Positions 9,614 through 20,514 of a stretch of 64,000 nt of DNA are shown here, in pieces (within the stretch, counting starts at the first letter, position 1; each line of letters opens with the position of its first letter). The notes beneath the pieces were generated by a model that was not told the origin of the DNA, did not search any database, and saw nothing but the letters and a program-made list of their open reading frames with translations. Where the stretch lies: the NCBI RefSeq assembly GCF_002795245.1, contig NZ_PGVG01000036.1:1-64000 (forward strand), read 5' to 3'. This DNA is from Bradyrhizobium forestalis (GTDB lineage: Bacteria; Pseudomonadota; Alphaproteobacteria; Rhizobiales; Xanthobacteraceae). The position numbers and the translations under genes are program-made.

Positions 9614-11140
9614 GCTACGGCCGGCACTGGACCGCATTCGCACCGGGAACCCTCTTCCTGGGTTCTCACGAACTTAGGCGACCGCCGTTGCCGGCCCTCT
9701 CTCGTCTTCCACGCGGTCAGGACCGCCCGTGACTCGCATGCCTTGCCCCACGGGCATAACAGACGACCGTGTCATTGGATGCGCCCCCTCGCGCACCCTC
9801 CAGACAGGTCTACCGGTAATTTAAGCGCCTTGAAGACGGACAAAACGAGCGAACTGGCTGGCTCAAGGTGGAGAGCTCTTTGGCATTCGATTCAGGACAT
9901 TTACGTGAGCAGCCCCCGAAACAGGCGACTCTAGCCAAAACCCGGCGATGCGTCCCTTATGTGGTGCTACTCTGCGCCCATCCCTTGGCCAACGCACCGG
10001 GATCAACCAAAAGCCGAGCCTATCGGCAGTGCCGCACCCAGTTGTCCAGTTCGCCCGCCGCGCTCGCAACACCATGCGTCTCGAGATCTTCGCCAAGCCC
10101 GTGACAAAACCTTTCGCCGCTAACGTGCGCGGCGGCAGCTTTCAGCGGTCCCATGATCGACTCGAAAACGCCACGGCAGCATCCTGGTCAACAGGATCAT
10201 CGACGCTTCGCGATTGGGGCGGTCGTGCGTTACGTATCGAATTGTTTGCCGCAGAGTTGCGCTGGCGTTTATCGATCGAAGATGAGACCGCTCGACGCTC
10301 GAGCCTTCGCTCCAGATCCGCCAATCCTGCCTTACATTCGGCGACAACCGATTGGGCGCGAAGCAGCTTGACCTTGAGCTCGTCCTGTTGCCTGAGTATT
10401 TTCTCAGGATCCCAATCGTCCTGCATCAGCTCACCGATTTAAGGCCGCCGCTTAGCTTCACGAAGCCAGGCTCGGTATCTCGCAGATACCCGGCGCTTGA
10501 GCCACCGGCCAAAACTGACGCAAACAAGCGTCCTGAGGTACAACGCCTTTACCGTGGTGTGCACCCTCTTGTTGAGGACCGCCATTCGTCCCTAGCCTTT
10601 TACAAGACGATCGGATTCGGCCCGGCAAACCGGAGCGCGATCCGAAGATGGCAGAGTTCGTGACGCAGGCGCACGGCTTGGAAAGCGCATCAGGAGACCT
10701 CTGCTATCGATCGGGCGGGCAAGTTTCATCTGAACACCTGGATTGGGCGCCGAACGAGCATCATGGTCACAAGTGGTTTCGCCACATATTCAAGCAACCG
10801 GCATGCCAATGCCGCTTGAGCGTTTTTATGAAGTATTTTCCCGCAGCACCTAGTTAGAGGCGGCGCTCTTGTCGGGTTTGAAACGAACAACGTCTTGAAC
10901 GAGACAGCTAAAGTCGCAACCATGACGGTGATAGGAGCGCTCACTATGGCAGAGGTCAATATAGAGCAAAGAATCTTGCGGACGTGACCAGAATGCTCTC
11001 ACCATTTTGAGCGGTGCGTTCGCTGGCCATGGCGCCGATGCTGCGACCGCGACCGCGACCGCGACCGCGACCGCAACCGCAACGACGAGATTGTGTCAGC
11101 GACGGCAGAAGGATAGCTGAAGCGCGCAATCCGGGGCGGC
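9614..11140. other. Decayed gap including a 94-codon minus-strand frame and a CGACCG repeat
   Basis: About 1.5 kb without a firm gene. The best frame is 10142-10426 on the minus strand (94 codons), whose first half looks like a charged helix (residues 8-43, rich in Glu, Leu and Lys); it could be a real small protein or a fragment. A hexanucleotide tract of CGACCG units spans about 11044-11082, just before the dead MATE gene. Confidence 0.4.
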
Positions 11141-12530
11141 GTGTTCATGAGGAAGACAGCAGAAAAAACGCCCGCATCGCGGCCTCGTCGGCTGGCGAAA
11201 TGGGTAGCTGGCCGTCAACTCACCGACGAACTCGCCGCAACCGCAACACTCGCCAGCCCGATCGCGCTCACGCAGCTCGGACAGATCGCGATGATGGCGA
11301 CGGATCTAGCCTGGATCGGCCATATCGGCACTGAGGCAATGGCGGCAGCCGCGCTTGCCGGCATGATGTTGTCGGTCGGCGTGACCTTCGCAGCCGGTGT
11401 GATCTCGGCGGTGGGTCCGCTCGCGGCCCAAGCATGTGGTGCGGCGGACGGAGCTCTGGTACGGCGCTCGGTGCGCATGGGGCTATGGGTTGCAATCGTT
11501 CTCTGGGCGCCGATCATGATTTTGCCACTGCAGGGCGAGTAAATTGCGCTTGCGCTCGGCTACGAACCAGCCATCGCGCGGCAAGCTCAACAATATCTGT
11601 TCGGGCTAGCCTCGGGCATCTTGCCGGCATTGTGGTTCCTGGCGATCCGCAGTTTCATGGCGGCGGTCAACTGTCCAACGCCAGCCTTGTGGATCACGCT
11701 CGCCGCCATCCCGACCAATGCACTGCTGGCCTATCTGTTGATCACCGGCCAATTCGGCTTGCCGCAACTTGGCTTGTTCGGAGCCGGCCTTGCGACCGGC
11801 CTCGTGAACAGTGCAACTTTCCTTGCCGGGATTTGGTTCGTCACACAATATCGCCCGTTTCGCGACTACCAGGTGCTCCGATCTCTGTGGCAGTTCGATT
11901 AGCCATTGATGCGGCAGCTCATCGTGATCGGGACGCCGGTTTCGGTTGCCATTTTCATGGAATCGGGCCTTTTTTCTGCGACGGCGCTTCCGATGGGTGT
12001 GATCAGCACCACGGCCGTTGCCGCCCATCAGATTGCCTTCCAGGTCGCAACGGCCCTGTTCATGATTCCATTCTGCATCGGGATGGCGGTGAGCGTACGC
12101 GTCGGACACGCACTCGGCCGCAACGATCTGTCCGGCATCAGGCGAGCAGGTGCTGCCGGCATGCTGCTCGGAATCCTGATCGCGGCGATTGCTACGATTG
12201 CGGTGGTCGGAACTCGGTTTGAAATCGCCGGGCTGTTCATCGGCCAATCGGCCACTAACGCCGAAGCCACGATCAAGCTGACTGCAACTCTCATCCTTGT
12301 TGGCGCGAGCTTCTTCATGACTGATGCCGTCCAAAGCATCGCGGCTGGCGGCCTTCGTGGCTAAGGACACACGCGTGCCGCTCCTCTTTGCTGGCATCGC
12401 TTACTGGCTGATTGGTTTTTCGCTCAGTTACGTGCTCGGCCTGAAAACTGACCTCGGCGCAGTTGGCATCTGGATTGGCCTATCGATCGGCAAGGCCGTC
12501 TACGCGGCCCTTCTCGTACTGCGCTTGTAG
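11141..12530 (+). pseudogene. MATE-family multidrug efflux transporter, inactivated
   Basis: The reading frame encodes a multi-drug and toxin extrusion (MATE/NorM) transporter with many hydrophobic segments and the family-type opening LASPIALTQLGQIAMMATDLAWIG. The same frame continues through two in-frame stops, TAA near 11540 and TAG near 11900, with conserved transporter sequence on both sides. A frameshift near 12330-12360 then moves the last part (to 12530) to another frame. Three lesions in an otherwise well-preserved sequence point to fairly recent loss of function. MATE pumps export cationic drugs, flavonoids or organic acids. Confidence 0.85.
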
Positions 12531-12962
12531 CTTTTGGCGGACAGACCTCCCATTGCAAGGACGAGCGATGCTTCAGCCTGAGTCTTCAGCCATCGATCGC
12601 GCCTTCGCGCTAAGCACGTCGAGGCGACGCCGAATCTCGCTCCAACGAACCTAAGTTACTCTTCGGCGACGGATGCTTGAGGGCGGAGCGCGATCGACCA
12701 ATCTCTTGATCTTGCGACAAGTTGACAAGGCCCTCGCACTGCCTGACCGCTTCGGGTCGTCCTCGGCACTCTTGAAGAAGCGGGATCTTATACCGATATC
12801 TCGGCCGCACCCCGGCGCCCGCGCACATCGCGCGTAGCGGTGGCTGCCGAAATCATCGCCTCGTTCCAGAGGGTGGGGCTGGCGCGCCTGCCGGAAATAG
12901 TCTCCGCGGGACGCCGACGGGAGGCAGGCAGACTCGGCCTTCGGCGCGACATGGGTCTATTC
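12531..12962. other. Gap with no supported gene
   Basis: About 430 bases; only short overlapping frames without recognisable content. Confidence 0.4.
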
Positions 12963-13319
12963 CTAGGGCGTTGGGGCTGCTGCCTCTTCCGGCGCTGGAT
13001 CCGCCTGCTTCAGGCGCTCTAGGTAACACCGTGCGCGCGAAATCACCGCCTTGGCCGCCGTGTCCAGGACGGGATCGCCGCCGGCAGGCATGGCTTCGAC
13101 CTCAGCCTTGGCCGCCATTACACGGTGCGCCACGGCCTGAGCAATCTCGGAGACGCGCCGGATTGTCTGCGCTGGAGAGAGCTTGCAGTCGATGGTGAAG
13201 CGCTCCCGGTGGTTGCGTCCGAGCTCTTCAGCCTGCTTCTGCCCGCCGATCTTCTGCGCCATGTTACGGGTGATCTTCGGATATGGCGCCGCACAGACGA
13301 TGTCGTAGCGTGGCGCCAT
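12963..13319 (-). CDS. Hypothetical protein
   Basis: A frame of about 118 residues from the ATG at 13319 (open to 13382). The C-terminal half is Ala- and Glu-rich and probably helical, ending in a PAPEEAAAP tail. I recognise no family. It could be a genuine small gene, since its amino-acid composition is more protein-like than the opposite-strand frames, but no conserved motif or strong ribosome site supports it. Confidence 0.35.
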   Translation of the reverse strand: MAPRYDIVCAAPYPKITRNMAQKIGGQKQAEELGRNHRERFTIDCKLSPAQTIRRVSEIAQAVAHRVMAAKAEVEAMPAGGDPVLDTAAKAVISRARCYLERLKQADPAPEEAAAPTP

Positions 13320-13714
13320 GGCGGCGCCATAGCATGCCGCCCCTCTTGCGTATTTCCCGGCCAAGAGCATCGCCAAACACAAAGTCCGCCTGGATCCGGC
13401 CCGTGTTCCGCCAACCGCTTCATGGGCTCGAGGCGTGCGCGACTTCCCGGCTGTTCACGAGCGTACGGCTCGACGTGGCTAGCTGGCCGAAATACGTTGC
13501 CACAGCGGCACTGCGACCTGGCTGGTAGAGCTGTGTCTCTGGCTCCAGCGATTGGTCGATGGTCCCAGAAGATCGAACCTCTCAAGCGGTTTACGCGACA
13601 GCCCCATGCGTAGAAGAGACGGTCGAAAGGCCGAACGCCCGGCGCGCCGTGACAGGCATCGCCGGACAGGTGCGAGAACACGCTTTGTAGAGCAGTGTCC
13701 GGAGGCGGGTCGGA

Positions 13715-13915
13715 TCAGCCAACCCGGAGATCCTCAGCTGAGGTCTTACCAGAACGCCCGGCCTTGAGCTCATAACTTACCCGGGCCCCCTCTTCGAGGG
13801 TGGTGTAACCGGCCTTTTCGACGGCACTGATGTGCACGAAGACATCGGGACTTCCGTCCTCAGGCCTGATGAATCCATAACCTTTGGTCGGGTTGAACCA
13901 CTTCACAATACCCAT
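13715..13915 (-). CDS. cspA: Cold-shock protein (CspA family)
   Basis: A 66-residue single-domain OB-fold RNA/DNA-binding protein. Both nucleic-acid-binding motifs are present: RNP1 as KGYGFIRPE and RNP2 as VFVHIS, after the canonical opening MGIVKWFNPTKG. The start is set at the ATG 13915, which gives the family length; the frame is open 10 codons further upstream. It is a chaperone for mRNA, often induced by cold or stress. It has no obvious partner here. Confidence 0.93.
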   Translation of the reverse strand: MGIVKWFNPTKGYGFIRPEDGSPDVFVHISAVEKAGYTTLEEGARVSYELKAGRSGKTSAEDLRVG

Positions 13916-13945
13916 TGCCACGGCGGCATCTCCATAGTGAACCAT

Positions 13946-14661
13946 TGTGATCTAGCGAAGAGTCTCCCCGTCATCAAGACGGTCGGCAAGAGATGCCCAA
14001 AATCGCTCCGCTGATCACGTGCTTGTTTTCTGTATGGCGTGGTCTAGCTGCGGCCGCATGTGCAAGCGACAAAAATCCTGACGTCGACGACAGTTTCGCC
14101 GCAAGGCTTCAGCCCAGATGACGTTTTGATATTCGCTTCACTCGTCGCGCACCACTGGCTTACAGAACAGTTGCGTAGCCTCGAACATGCCGCGCTCATC
14201 CAGAGCCGGCGGATGGTTTTCATCGACCTTGAATGACAGCCGGCCGCCAACTCCTTGCGCGGCCTGGAGCAGGAATGTAAATCCGAGCGTGCCTGCATGA
14301 AGATGCCTGACATGTTTTCTCAAGCACGAAGACGCTCCCACGGCTGCGCTTTGGCTGTTCGTCTTCCGAGGTCGCCCGCACGTCGCGCCCCGTCGGACGA
14401 ACAGGGCGTGCCGAGACAATCCTCGAGGAAGCGCATTTGGCAAGTTATCCGCTCGTCCTGTTGTATTCGGGCGAAGCGGCAAACCCGCTCGACAGCGGCA
14501 GAGCCTGTTCAAACCGGTAACTTGCGCATCTGACGAACTTCGTCGCGCCGCCGGCTGCTCACCAGCCTCTCGCAGGGTCCGATGAATTCACCGGAGCAAC
14601 GTGAAGGCGTTGAGATAACCGTCTCGATCTGATCTGCTTCGATCAGCCCGTTGACGGAAGT
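13946..14661. other. Gap with a possible gene fragment
   Basis: About 700 bases. On the minus strand the last third of a frame ending at 14138 (stretch LLQAAQGVGGRLSFKV and following) has protein-like composition and could be the tail of a decayed gene. I cannot name it; the rest shows nothing. Confidence 0.3.
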
Positions 14662-16782
14662 TTACTCAGAACAAAGCCGCCTCCATGCATAGGTGTATTC
14701 AAGCGCCAGTTGACGAGCGTGTTCCGTGAGATTGGCCGCGGCGCTGTGTCCCCCGTCGATGTTCTCGTAATACAGGTAAGGTTGGCCCAGCGCGGCGAGC
14801 TTCGCGGCAGCCTTGCGGCCGTGTGCTGGATGCACGTGGTCGTCCTTGGTGGAGGTAAGAATTAAGGGAACGGGATAGGTTTTGCCCGCCACCAGCTTCT
14901 GGTAGGGCGAGTAGCTTTCGATCCACGCACGCTGCTCGGCAATGGCGGGGTCACCGTACTCGCCGATCCAAGAGGCGCCCGCGCCCAGCTTGGTGTATCG
15001 AAGCATGTCAAGCAGCGGCACCTCGATGATCGCCGCGTTGAATAACTCGGGACTTTGGGTGATTGCCGCGCCAACGAGGAGGCCACCCTGGCTGCCGCCA
15101 ATTACTCCAAGCCGGCGTGGACTCGTGATCTTGCGGCGGATCAGGTCCTCGGCAACGGCAAGGAAATCATCCCATGTCGTCTGCTTCGTTGCCCCCTGGG
15201 CGGCTTGATGCCATTGTGGGCCAAACTCGCCGCCTCCGCGCAGGTTCGCAACGACATAGGCATTGCCCTGTTCGAGCCAGAGCCGCCCCCCCGGCCCCAG
15301 ATCAGAGGGCAGAAGCGGAACCTGGAAACCGCCATAGCCATGGAGAAGTGTCGGAATTGCGCCGTCAAACCTTGCGTTCTTGGGCCGCACCAGAAAATAG
15401 GGAATTGACGTGCCATCACGCGAAGTGGCTTCGAGCTGCTCCACGACATGCTTGGACGCATCGAAGGCAGACGGTGTCTTCTTCAATTCCGCAAGTCTTT
15501 TGCTTTCCGCATCAAAATACCAGACTGAAATTGGTCCGAGATAGCTCGAGACGGTAAACTTGACCCGGTCCGCTTCGTCGTAGGTAACTGACAGGCTGAC
15601 ACCTGTATGTTCCGGCAGCGGTATGGGCGTCGCGGACCAAGCTCCCCGAGCGTACTTATAGACGAGCGCTTTGCTCTGAACGTTCTCAAGGATCGTCAGG
15701 ATCAAGAATTTCTTTGTGGCGGTTAACTCGCTGACGGCCTGGCGGGGTCCAGGCTGAAAGACAAGCGAGGCTTTGGCGCGCAACGGATCCTGCTTCCATT
15801 CGTCGAGGTCATACGAGATCACCGAGCCCGCCGTGAAGCGGTTGTCCTCGGACGGCGTCCAGTCCTCGTCAAGTTTCACAAGCAGGCGGCCGCACGCGAG
15901 CGCGACGATCGCGGCCTTCTTCGGCAGATTGAGCTTGACGGGCCCATCGGGGCGGAAGACCACATATTCGGACTCGAAAGAGCTGATTGCGCGGACCGCG
16001 CCGGTCGCATGAATATGACGCTCGCTGTCACGAAGCACGAGGGACTGCGTCTCACTGTCGGTGGGCTCGCCACGATAGATCTCGCGAGCCTCACTAAGCG
16101 ACTGAGCGCGTTTGAGCTCCTTCACCACAAAGGGGTAGCCGGCTTGCGTCAAAGTCCCCTCGCCCCAGTCCCGTGCAACAAGCAGTGTGTCACGATCGAC
16201 CCAGCTGACGTCCTGCTTGCCCTCCGGGAGACTAAAGCCGTCCGCAACGAAGGTCTTCGCGGTGCGATCGAACTCCCGCATGGACACGGCCTCCTTGCCG
16301 CCATCGGAAAGACTAATTAGGCAGAGGCGCTCTTCAGGCGGAAGGCAGCTGGCACCTCGAAAGACCCAATTTCTATTCTCGGCGACGGCCAAGGCGTCCA
16401 CGTCGAGGATGGCTTCCCACTTTGGGTCCTGGCCACGATCGCTCTCACGCGTGGTGCGCCGCCAGACGCCGCGCACCTGGTTCTCGTCTTGCCAGAAATG
16501 CTCCAAACCGCGCCCTTCCAATTGAATATCTGCGATCCGATCCTTCTGCAGGATGGAGAGCGCCTGTTCGTAGAAGTGCCGATAGCGAGGATCCGACTGA
16601 AGCACCTCGAGCGTCTTCTCGTTCTCGGCGCGAACCCAAGCCACTGCGGCTGGCCCTTCGATCTCCTCGAGCCAACGGAATGGATCATCAGTCAGTGCCG
16701 CATCGGTTCGCTCCTGTGAAAGCGTCGTGGAGATCAAGCAGGCAATCGCCATCAGCGTGGCGAACAGGAGTGATGACTTCAT
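14662..16782 (-). CDS. Secreted prolyl oligopeptidase (peptidase family S9A)
   Basis: A serine peptidase of about 706 residues that cleaves after proline in short peptides. The ATG at 16782 gives a signal peptide (MKSSLLFATLMAIACLIS...) and has GGAG upstream. The N-terminal DPFRWLEE motif and a beta-propeller region precede a C-terminal alpha/beta hydrolase domain with nucleophile motif GGSQGG, acid Asp in TSTKDDHVHP and His in DGGHSAAA. A tts box at 17251-17279 lies about 470 bases upstream on the same strand, suggesting co-regulation with type III secretion. The Sec signal implies periplasmic or outside action, perhaps on plant peptides. Confidence 0.9.
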   Translation of the reverse strand: MKSSLLFATLMAIACLISTTLSQERTDAALTDDPFRWLEEIEGPAAVAWVRAENEKTLEVLQSDPRYRHFYEQALSILQKDRIADIQLEGRGLEHFWQDENQVRGVWRRTTRESDRGQDPKWEAILDVDALAVAENRNWVFRGASCLPPEERLCLISLSDGGKEAVSMREFDRTAKTFVADGFSLPEGKQDVSWVDRDTLLVARDWGEGTLTQAGYPFVVKELKRAQSLSEAREIYRGEPTDSETQSLVLRDSERHIHATGAVRAISSFESEYVVFRPDGPVKLNLPKKAAIVALACGRLLVKLDEDWTPSEDNRFTAGSVISYDLDEWKQDPLRAKASLVFQPGPRQAVSELTATKKFLILTILENVQSKALVYKYARGAWSATPIPLPEHTGVSLSVTYDEADRVKFTVSSYLGPISVWYFDAESKRLAELKKTPSAFDASKHVVEQLEATSRDGTSIPYFLVRPKNARFDGAIPTLLHGYGGFQVPLLPSDLGPGGRLWLEQGNAYVVANLRGGGEFGPQWHQAAQGATKQTTWDDFLAVAEDLIRRKITSPRRLGVIGGSQGGLLVGAAITQSPELFNAAIIEVPLLDMLRYTKLGAGASWIGEYGDPAIAEQRAWIESYSPYQKLVAGKTYPVPLILTSTKDDHVHPAHGRKAAAKLAALGQPYLYYENIDGGHSAAANLTEHARQLALEYTYAWRRLCSE

Positions 16783-17250
16783 GGATTTGCTCCGGCTGAC
16801 GTCCAGCGGCCAGGCTCGCCCCGAGTCAATCAGAAGCAGCGGAAAGCACGCAAGCGCGTGACACAGCGCGGCTTGCGCTATGTCGCGCCCCCTCACTGCA
16901 AGCTGCGTGCCGACTAAAGAGTCGCAAGTTTCAACCGCTCCGGTTTCAGCACGATTGTCCGCTTCCCTTCACTGGTTGCGAAGCAGACACCGACAACGTG
17001 TCGACCGGACAGTCCGTCAGATGGCACCGGTCTTTTCGGATTCAGCAACCAAGAACGGATGCTCCGCCTGTGTAGATCCCTTCGAGCGAGTATATTTGGC
17101 AGACTTGTCGACGGGGATCATCATGACAAAGAGCAGCGCCTTTCCCAGGGGATTGCACTCAAGACGATAAGGGCAGAAGCAAGGACTACGGCTCCTAGTA
17201 GCAATGCGTCTTGAGCTCGAGGCTCTAACCAGACGGGTTCAAGCGCCGGG
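16783..17250. other. Leader between tts box and prolyl oligopeptidase
   Basis: About 470 bases with no supported gene. An upstream in-frame extension to 16896 exists, but the signal peptide and ribosome site favour the start at 16782. Confidence 0.4.
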
Positions 17251-17279
17251 TCAGGTTCTATCTTTCGATAAGTTGACGA
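17251..17279 (-). promoter_or_regulatory. tts box upstream of the prolyl oligopeptidase
   Basis: On the minus strand it reads TCGTCAACTTATCGAAAGAT and then AGAACCTGA. This matches the tts box in the GTCA, CTTnTCGAAAG and CCT blocks with two or three differences. It points toward the peptidase gene. Confidence 0.7.
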
Positions 17280-17785
17280 AACGAAGCTGTCATCAGGAGT
17301 TCTTTTGTCGCTAGGGTCAGGCTCAAACAGTCCTGACCCTACCGGCGGAAATCGGCTGCACGAGCCCGTGGTCCTTCAAAGGCGTACCACCCGGACGAAG
17401 GGGCGAGATGTCGATCGAGAATGTCCGCTGCTGGCGGAGCAGCCTGGCGGGCGCGAGGCGAGTGCGAGCCACTCTGTGCTAACGAGGCTTGCGGCCTCCA
17501 TTGCAATGGGCAGCCTTTCCGGCGCGGAACGACCAAAAGCTCGCTGATGCCGACGCCACTTGCATAAGCGTCGTTTACGGGTACGGAACAACGCCTTGGC
17601 TGCACACCGCCCCCTCCACTATGGATCACTCCCGTGATACCTTGATGCAGCTCGTTCACTCATTTCCGGTCATCATCCAGGCTTGCGCAACCTGCAAGAA
17701 CCGCGTCGGCGTTAATTCTATTCGTTCCTCTGTGCTGCTGCAGAACAGCGTAATCTGCCGTGCTGTGCTCCTCGCCTGCTCAATC

Positions 17786-18010
17786 CTACCCGACACCGGG
17801 CTCTTGTTCGGGACGACCGCTGAGCGAAGCTGTGACTATCGGCAGCTCCCAGAGCCTGTCCTGAGTGTGCATCAGTCGGGCCTCTAGCGCTTCATAGGCC
17901 TTCTTCTCGTCTGCACGCGCGGCCTCCTTCAGGGCGACATCCGCGAGGTCGATCTCGTTGTAGGTGGCCAGCGCCACGGCATGGTTCAGGTACAGCGGCA
18001 TCTGAGTCAC
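17786..18010 (-). CDS. Small hypothetical protein
   Basis: A 74-codon frame whose residues 5-60 look like a folded helical protein (rich in Ala, Leu, Glu, with ADVALKEAARADEKKAYEAL). It lies about 250 bases outside the left end of the IS66 element and could be a remnant of the gene the element disturbed. No family recognised. Confidence 0.3.
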   Translation of the reverse strand: MTQMPLYLNHAVALATYNEIDLADVALKEAARADEKKAYEALEARLMHTQDRLWELPIVTASLSGRPEQEPGVG

Positions 18011-18298
18011 GTTGGTCCAGCCGCGACCGATAATAAGGCACTGATCAGCCGGAACGGTGACACGGCTCTTGTCCAGCTCACGGACATAGTCTGCCGACCA
18101 GCAGCAACATCACCGCACGAAAATGCGAAGGACAGCGCTTCGCGTCTCCAGCAAGGTGGGGTTGTGAGCAGGCTACAGCTTGTGCTGGTCGCGGCTGACT
18201 CGCGCCAAACGAGCCGCGCGCAATTTGCGATCCAGGTTGTACCGGAGCGACCGCAGTGTAAGCGTAGCTCTGCGGCCCTTTTGATTGACGCTTGACGT

Positions 18299-18901
18299 CT
18301 ATTTGAGCCGCGTGGCGCGACGCCGCGGCTTCCAAATTCCGGACAATGCGTTGACGGCGGCCTCGAGCGTCTTCCGGTCGACGACGTTGGGATCGAACTG
18401 TTCGGGCCCCCAGAGGCGCATATTTTCATGTTCTGGATGGGTAGGGTCGCCGATGGCGTCGAGGTAGTCGGCATAGCCTGGCGCACCGCCGACGTCCTCC
18501 GGAGGACAACGACCGGCGGCCTCGAGCAGGAGGGGAAGTCCCTCTATCGTCGTGTTGTCGAACCATTTTTCGAGTTTGATCACATGGTCCCAGCTGTCGC
18601 CGAAGTCATAGAGATAATGGATCGTCTTGGCGCCTGTCTCTTGAACGATATCGGAGAGCCGCGCCTTGCGGGCATCGATCGGCTGGGGGCCAAAATCACC
18701 GTCGGGATCAGGGATGCCCCAACGCCCTTCGCCAGCTAGGAACTCGAAGAGGTGGCTGTTCGTCCAGCCAAACGCCGCCTGAAGCGTCAGATGCAGCCGA
18801 TCAAGGCGCAGGGTGACGGGTACGACAAGGCAACGCATCACCTCCGGCTTCACGTCCTTGAGGGTTACCCTGATCCGGACGGCGGTCGTGTTCAGGCTCA
18901 T
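18299..18901 (-). CDS. pRiA4b ORF-3-like protein, passenger of the IS66 element
   Basis: A 200-residue protein matching the plasmid pRiA4b ORF-3 family (opening VRIRVTLKDVKPEVMRCLVVP, with the family's hydrophobic HLFEF and YLYDFGDSWDH segments). Its ATG overlaps the tnpC stop as ATGA (18898-18901), so it is translationally coupled to the transposase genes. It ends about 40 bases inside the left inverted repeat. The function of the family is unknown; its place within the mobile unit suggests a role in, or benefit from, transposition. Confidence 0.85.
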   Translation of the reverse strand: MSLNTTAVRIRVTLKDVKPEVMRCLVVPVTLRLDRLHLTLQAAFGWTNSHLFEFLAGEGRWGIPDPDGDFGPQPIDARKARLSDIVQETGAKTIHYLYDFGDSWDHVIKLEKWFDNTTIEGLPLLLEAAGRCPPEDVGGAPGYADYLDAIGDPTHPEHENMRLWGPEQFDPNVVDRKTLEAAVNALSGIWKPRRRATRLK

Positions 18902-20463
18902 GCTGCCAGCCTCGGATCGTGCGCATGCATCGTGTAGGTCGACGCCCAGGGAAGCAGTTCGTCCAGTCGCGCCGCAGGCCAGCCATTGACGAGCTTCGCA
19001 AAAACGTCGGAGAGCCAGTGCTCGGCGCTGACGCCATTGAGCTTGCAGGTTTCAATGAGCGAAGCCAGCAATGCCCAATTCTCGGCACCCTCGTCGCACC
19101 CAGCGAACAGGGCGTTCTTGGCATTGAGCTTGATCGGCCGCATCGCACGCTCGACTGCATTCGTGTCCATCTCGATGCGCCCGTCATCAAGGTAGAGCGT
19201 CAAGCCGTTCCAATGACGCAGCGCATAGCGCAAAGTCTTCGCCGTGTCGCTTTTCTGCGCAAGGTGATCAAGCGTTGCCTCAAACCACTGCTTCAAGGCT
19301 GCAGCCAGAGGCCGGGCATGCGCTTGTCGGCCCGCGCGGCGCTCGGCATCAGATCGGCCGCGGAGGGCTTTCTCGACCGCATAGAGCTGGGCGATGCGCG
19401 CGAGGGCCTCGCGGGCAACCGGAGCCGGTGCCGGCGAAGCTTCGCGCTCGATCTTCACAAACTGACGCCGTAGATGCGACCAGCAGAACGCGAGCGTACC
19501 GGACAGGGCGTCCGCACGCGTCTCTCGTGTCATGGTCTTGTAGGCCTCATAGCCATCGCAATGGATGATGCCACGGTAGCCTTCGAGCAGCCTCAAGCCA
19601 TGGACGGCGCCGCGGCCCGGTGCATAGGCATAGATCATCCCAGGTGGGTTAGGTCCGGCCCAAGGCCGGTCATCGCGCGAGAGCGCCCAGAAGTAGCCGG
19701 TTTTGGTCCTGCCACGCCCCGGATCCAACACTGGCGCCGGGGTCTCATCGACACAAAGCTTTGCGGAGGCGAGCAAAACCTCGCGCAGACGGCGCCACAA
19801 GGGCTTCAGCTCCTGGGCAGCATAGCCGACCCAGAAGGCGAGCGTGGAACGATCAATGGCAATTCCGTGGGTCGCCAGCATCTGCGCCTGGCGGTAGAGC
19901 GGCAAATGCCAATGATACTTGGCGTCGATCACATGCGCGACGAGCCGCTCGGTAGGCAATCCACCCCTGATCAGTCGCTCGGGAGCAGCGTGCTGGAGAA
20001 CCACGCCCTGGCAGGCGCGGCAGGCCAGTTTGGGCCGGCGGGTGACGATTACGCGATACTGCGCCGGTACGACGTCCAGCCTCTGGCTCTCATCGTGACC
20101 AATCTCAACGAGATCGCCTTTGCAGGACGGGCAGCAGGTTGCAGCCGGCATCAGTGTTTCAACGATGCGTGGCAAATGCTCCGGCAACTGACCGCGATTG
20201 GCCCTGCGCTCGGCAGCTCTCTTCTCGCATGTTTTGGGATTGGCACGATCCTCGGCTGCTTCGAGAGCCGCGACGGCCTGATCGATATCCTCCAGAACAA
20301 GCTGGAGCTGATCAGCGTCAAGCTTTTCCGAGGATCGACCGAACTGCGCATCTTTTGCAAGCTTGAGCAACCGCTCGAGCCTGGCGCAGCGCTCCAGCAG
20401 AGCCGCGGCAAAGGCACGCAACTCGGCTGGATCGCTCGGCAGCACATCAGGCAAATCACTCAT
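18898..20463 (-). CDS. tnpC: IS66 transposase TnpC
   Basis: The 521-residue catalytic transposase of the IS66 element. A leucine-rich N-terminal coiled region (residues 15-70) is followed by a zinc-binding part (CCPSCKG, CRAC) and the DDE catalytic domain: Asp in CVDETPAP, Asp in HCDGYEAY and Glu in DTNAVERAMRP. Length and motif order are those of complete family members, with no frameshift. It ends in an ATGA overlap with the passenger gene. Confidence 0.95.
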   Translation of the reverse strand: MSDLPDVLPSDPAELRAFAAALLERCARLERLLKLAKDAQFGRSSEKLDADQLQLVLEDIDQAVAALEAAEDRANPKTCEKRAAERRANRGQLPEHLPRIVETLMPAATCCPSCKGDLVEIGHDESQRLDVVPAQYRVIVTRRPKLACRACQGVVLQHAAPERLIRGGLPTERLVAHVIDAKYHWHLPLYRQAQMLATHGIAIDRSTLAFWVGYAAQELKPLWRRLREVLLASAKLCVDETPAPVLDPGRGRTKTGYFWALSRDDRPWAGPNPPGMIYAYAPGRGAVHGLRLLEGYRGIIHCDGYEAYKTMTRETRADALSGTLAFCWSHLRRQFVKIEREASPAPAPVAREALARIAQLYAVEKALRGRSDAERRAGRQAHARPLAAALKQWFEATLDHLAQKSDTAKTLRYALRHWNGLTLYLDDGRIEMDTNAVERAMRPIKLNAKNALFAGCDEGAENWALLASLIETCKLNGVSAEHWLSDVFAKLVNGWPAARLDELLPWASTYTMHAHDPRLAA

Positions 20464-20514
20464 TGGCCCGAGTCTGCCATGCTTCGCGCCCCGATGCAGC
20501 GAAGATTTTATGCC

